Origin: Amycolatopsis anabasis
GTDB lineage: Bacteria > Actinomycetota > Actinomycetes > Mycobacteriales > Pseudonocardiaceae
DNA length: 64,000 nt
Direction of reading: 5' to 3'
Assembly (NCBI RefSeq): GCF_009765355.1
Contig: NZ_VTHK01000017.1
Coordinates: forward strand, 122,460 to 186,459
A program made the position numbers and the translations under genes. The notes below the pieces were generated by a model. It searched no databases and had not been told where the DNA came from. It was given only the letters and a program-made list of their open reading frames with translations. Of the stretch, positions 62,379-64,000 are shown one piece after another. Every line of letters begins with the position of its first letter. The first letter of the stretch is position 1.

Positions 62379-63914
62379 GTGAAGAGGATTACTGTCGTGA
62401 TCGCGGCAGCGAGCATCGGTTTGCTGGGGATTCCCCCGGCCGCGGCCGGGCAGCGGTTCGTCCCGGCGCCGATCGACTGGGGGCCCTGCCAATCCGAACC
62501 CTTGCGGGAAGCGAAGGCGGAATGCGGGTATCTCGAGGTCCCGCTGGACTACCGCGCACCCGATCGCGGCAAGGTGTCGCTGGCGGTCTCCAGGGTGCGG
62601 CACAGCACCGCTCAGTCGCAGGGCGTCGTACTGGTCAACCCGGGCGGGCCCGGCGTGCCGGGCCTCGAGCTGTCGACCCTCGGCAAGCAGGTGCCCGGCC
62701 ACGCGGGCGATGCCTATGACTGGATCGGCTTCGACACCCGCGGCGTCGGGGCGAGCAAACCCGCGCTGTCCTGCGACCCTGCCTATTTCGGCTACCACCG
62801 CCCCGAATACGTGCCGAGCACGCCGCGGCTGGAGCAGACCTGGCTCGACCGTTCGCGCCGGTACGCCGAAGCCTGCGCGAAGAACGGCCCGCTGCTCGAA
62901 CACCTCAGGACCACCGACATCGCGCAGGACATGGAGAGCCTGCGCAAGGCGCTGGGGGAGGAGCGGATCAACTACTACGGCTACTCGTGGGGCACCTACC
63001 TCGGCCAGGTGTACGGCACGCTGTACCCGCACCGGGTGCGCCGCATGATCCTGGACAGCAACGTCGATCCGCGCCACGTCGGGTACCGGGCGACTCTCAA
63101 CCAGGACATCGCGTTCGAACGCAATATCAAGATCTTCTTCGGCTGGGTCGCCAAGTACGACCACGTGTTCCACCTGGGCAGAACCGGCCAGGCCGTGGAA
63201 GCGCTGTTCTACGCGCAGCAGCGCGAACTGGCCCGGAACCCCGCCGGTGGCCTGATCGGCCCGAGCGAATGGAGCGACCTCTTCCTGCGGGCGGGCTTCT
63301 ATTCGTTCGGCTGGGAACCGGTGGCCAGGGCGTTCGCCAACTGGATGCGCGACGGTGACTGGCAGACCCTGAAGGCGCTCTACGACAGCTGGCAGACACC
63401 CGGGAACGACAACGGTTTCGCGGCATACCACGGCGGAGCGTGCACCGACACGCAGTGGCCGCGCTGGGCGCGATATCGCTCCGACACCTGGGAAACCCAC
63501 CGCCAGGCCCCGTTCCTGACCTGGACCAACGGGTGGTACGACGCGCCCTGCCTGTTCTGGCCGGTCAAGCCCGGCCGGCCGGTGGACATCGACGGCGCCG
63601 AGGTGCCGAGCGCCCTGCTGATCGGCGAAACCCTGGACGGATCGACACCGTTCCAGGGCAGCCTCGAGGTCCGCGCGCGCTTCCCCCGGTCAAGCCTGAT
63701 CGCCGTAACGGGTGGTACGACGCACGCGGGTTCCCTGCTGTTCTCGCCGAACCCCTGCGTGAGCGACCAGATCGCCGGCTACCTGGCCACCGGCGAGCTG
63801 CCGCCGCGCAAACCGGGCAACGGGCCGGACACCGAGTGCGCGGCACCGCCGGAGCCGACACCGGAAAGCCACGCACCGGTAACCGGGGGTCGTGAGTGGC
63901 TAGGCCGGTTCTAA
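62379..63914 (+). CDS. Secreted tripeptidyl aminopeptidase-like hydrolase (TAP family)
   Basis: 511 aa. Signal peptide about 1-24. Alpha/beta-hydrolase: oxyanion region NPGGPG, nucleophile S193 in GYSWGTYLG, catalytic Asp in the region after DGSTPF, His in GGTTHAGS, and a C-terminal TAP-like domain with paired cysteines. Streptomyces TAP/SlpD/SlpE proteases belong here. GTG start behind AGGGGA. Its stop codon is inside a perfect hairpin. Confidence 0.9.
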   Translation: MKRITVVIAAASIGLLGIPPAAAGQRFVPAPIDWGPCQSEPLREAKAECGYLEVPLDYRAPDRGKVSLAVSRVRHSTAQSQGVVLVNPGGPGVPGLELSTLGKQVPGHAGDAYDWIGFDTRGVGASKPALSCDPAYFGYHRPEYVPSTPRLEQTWLDRSRRYAEACAKNGPLLEHLRTTDIAQDMESLRKALGEERINYYGYSWGTYLGQVYGTLYPHRVRRMILDSNVDPRHVGYRATLNQDIAFERNIKIFFGWVAKYDHVFHLGRTGQAVEALFYAQQRELARNPAGGLIGPSEWSDLFLRAGFYSFGWEPVARAFANWMRDGDWQTLKALYDSWQTPGNDNGFAAYHGGACTDTQWPRWARYRSDTWETHRQAPFLTWTNGWYDAPCLFWPVKPGRPVDIDGAEVPSALLIGETLDGSTPFQGSLEVRARFPRSSLIAVTGGTTHAGSLLFSPNPCVSDQIAGYLATGELPPRKPGNGPDTECAAPPEPTPESHAPVTGGREWLGRF

Positions 63915-63936
63915 CCGGCCGGAACGCTCACGACCC
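63887..63936 (+). terminator. Terminator overlapping the end of the TAP-like gene
   Basis: GGGTCGTGAG (63887-63896) pairs with CTCACGACCC (63927-63936), and inside it GGCCGGTT pairs with AACCGGCC around the stop codon TAA. The coding sequence therefore supplies the 5' arm of its own terminator. The remaining 64 nt of the window show nothing. Confidence 0.75.
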
Positions 63937-64000
63937 TCAGACTTGGTTCCCATACAAGAGACGGTGACCGGTCTGGGCGTGCAGGCGCCGCCTGGCTGCC

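Overview
The window is high-GC actinomycete DNA. The mix of genes suggests a Pseudonocardiales genome, and an Amycolatopsis-like organism is my best guess: DUF397 and DUF6292 proteins, many leaderless genes, secreted S1 and S8 proteases, a citramalate-type isoleucine route, and vanRS/vanHAX very like the streptomycete sets. I could not run a search, so the genus is an inference.

Region 1 (about 1-25,150) is a conserved amino-acid core: ilvB-ilvN-ilvC, serA, leuB, cimA, a fumarylacetoacetase-fold hydrolase and gltX. Accessory genes are inserted among them: a trypsin-like protease, a DUF397 protein, a tandem SnoaL protein, an ankyrin protein, a large subtilase, a corrinoid-type ABC transporter behind a cobalamin riboswitch, a VOC protein, a catalytically dead streptogrisin-like protein and a flavin monooxygenase. 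Two branched-chain genes have attenuators of the same design. A very short ORF sits right at a promoter (leaderless), its stop codon lies in a long stem, and a U-tailed terminator follows. The ilvB leader peptide is rich in Leu/Val, and the cimA leader has three consecutive Ile codons.

Region 2 (about 25,200-44,000) holds a HAD phosphatase, tRNA-Gln and tRNA-Glu beside gltX, then accessory genes. These include a NACHT STAND protein with a Gly-Leu-rich membrane tail, a PPOX-type protein, a MerR-controlled hydrolase operon with a textbook MerR operator, an APC/KimA-like permease, a truncated ParB/StrR-like protein, a second trypsin-like protease, an XRE-NB-ARC-TPR regulator, an Ala-rich lipoprotein, an amidinotransferase, a divergent hsp20/regulator pair, and a terC gene behind a yybP-ykoY-type leader, coupled to a 48-aa membrane peptide.

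Region 3 (about 44,000-51,450) begins with a low-GC stretch carrying a 28-codon ORF with a good ribosome binding site. It then holds a full glycopeptide-resistance locus: vanY, vanR-vanS, and a vanH-vanA-vanX operon extended by a GNAT acetyltransferase and a second MurG-like glycosyltransferase. vanY and vanH share a 54-bp promoter box (48/54 identical) at the same distance from their start codons, so both probably belong to the VanR regulon. No glycopeptide biosynthesis genes are in the window.

Region 4 (about 51,450-64,000) encodes secreted or envelope proteins: a secretory lipase, an antigen-85-like esterase, a collapsed fatty-acyl-AMP-ligase pseudogene, a GMC oxidoreductase, an unrecognised 562-aa protein with a membrane segment and a Pro-rich tail, an XRE-nSTAND-WD40 protein with 14 WD repeats, and a TAP-like secreted peptidase. 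The window thus has three different STAND NTPases within 36 kb.
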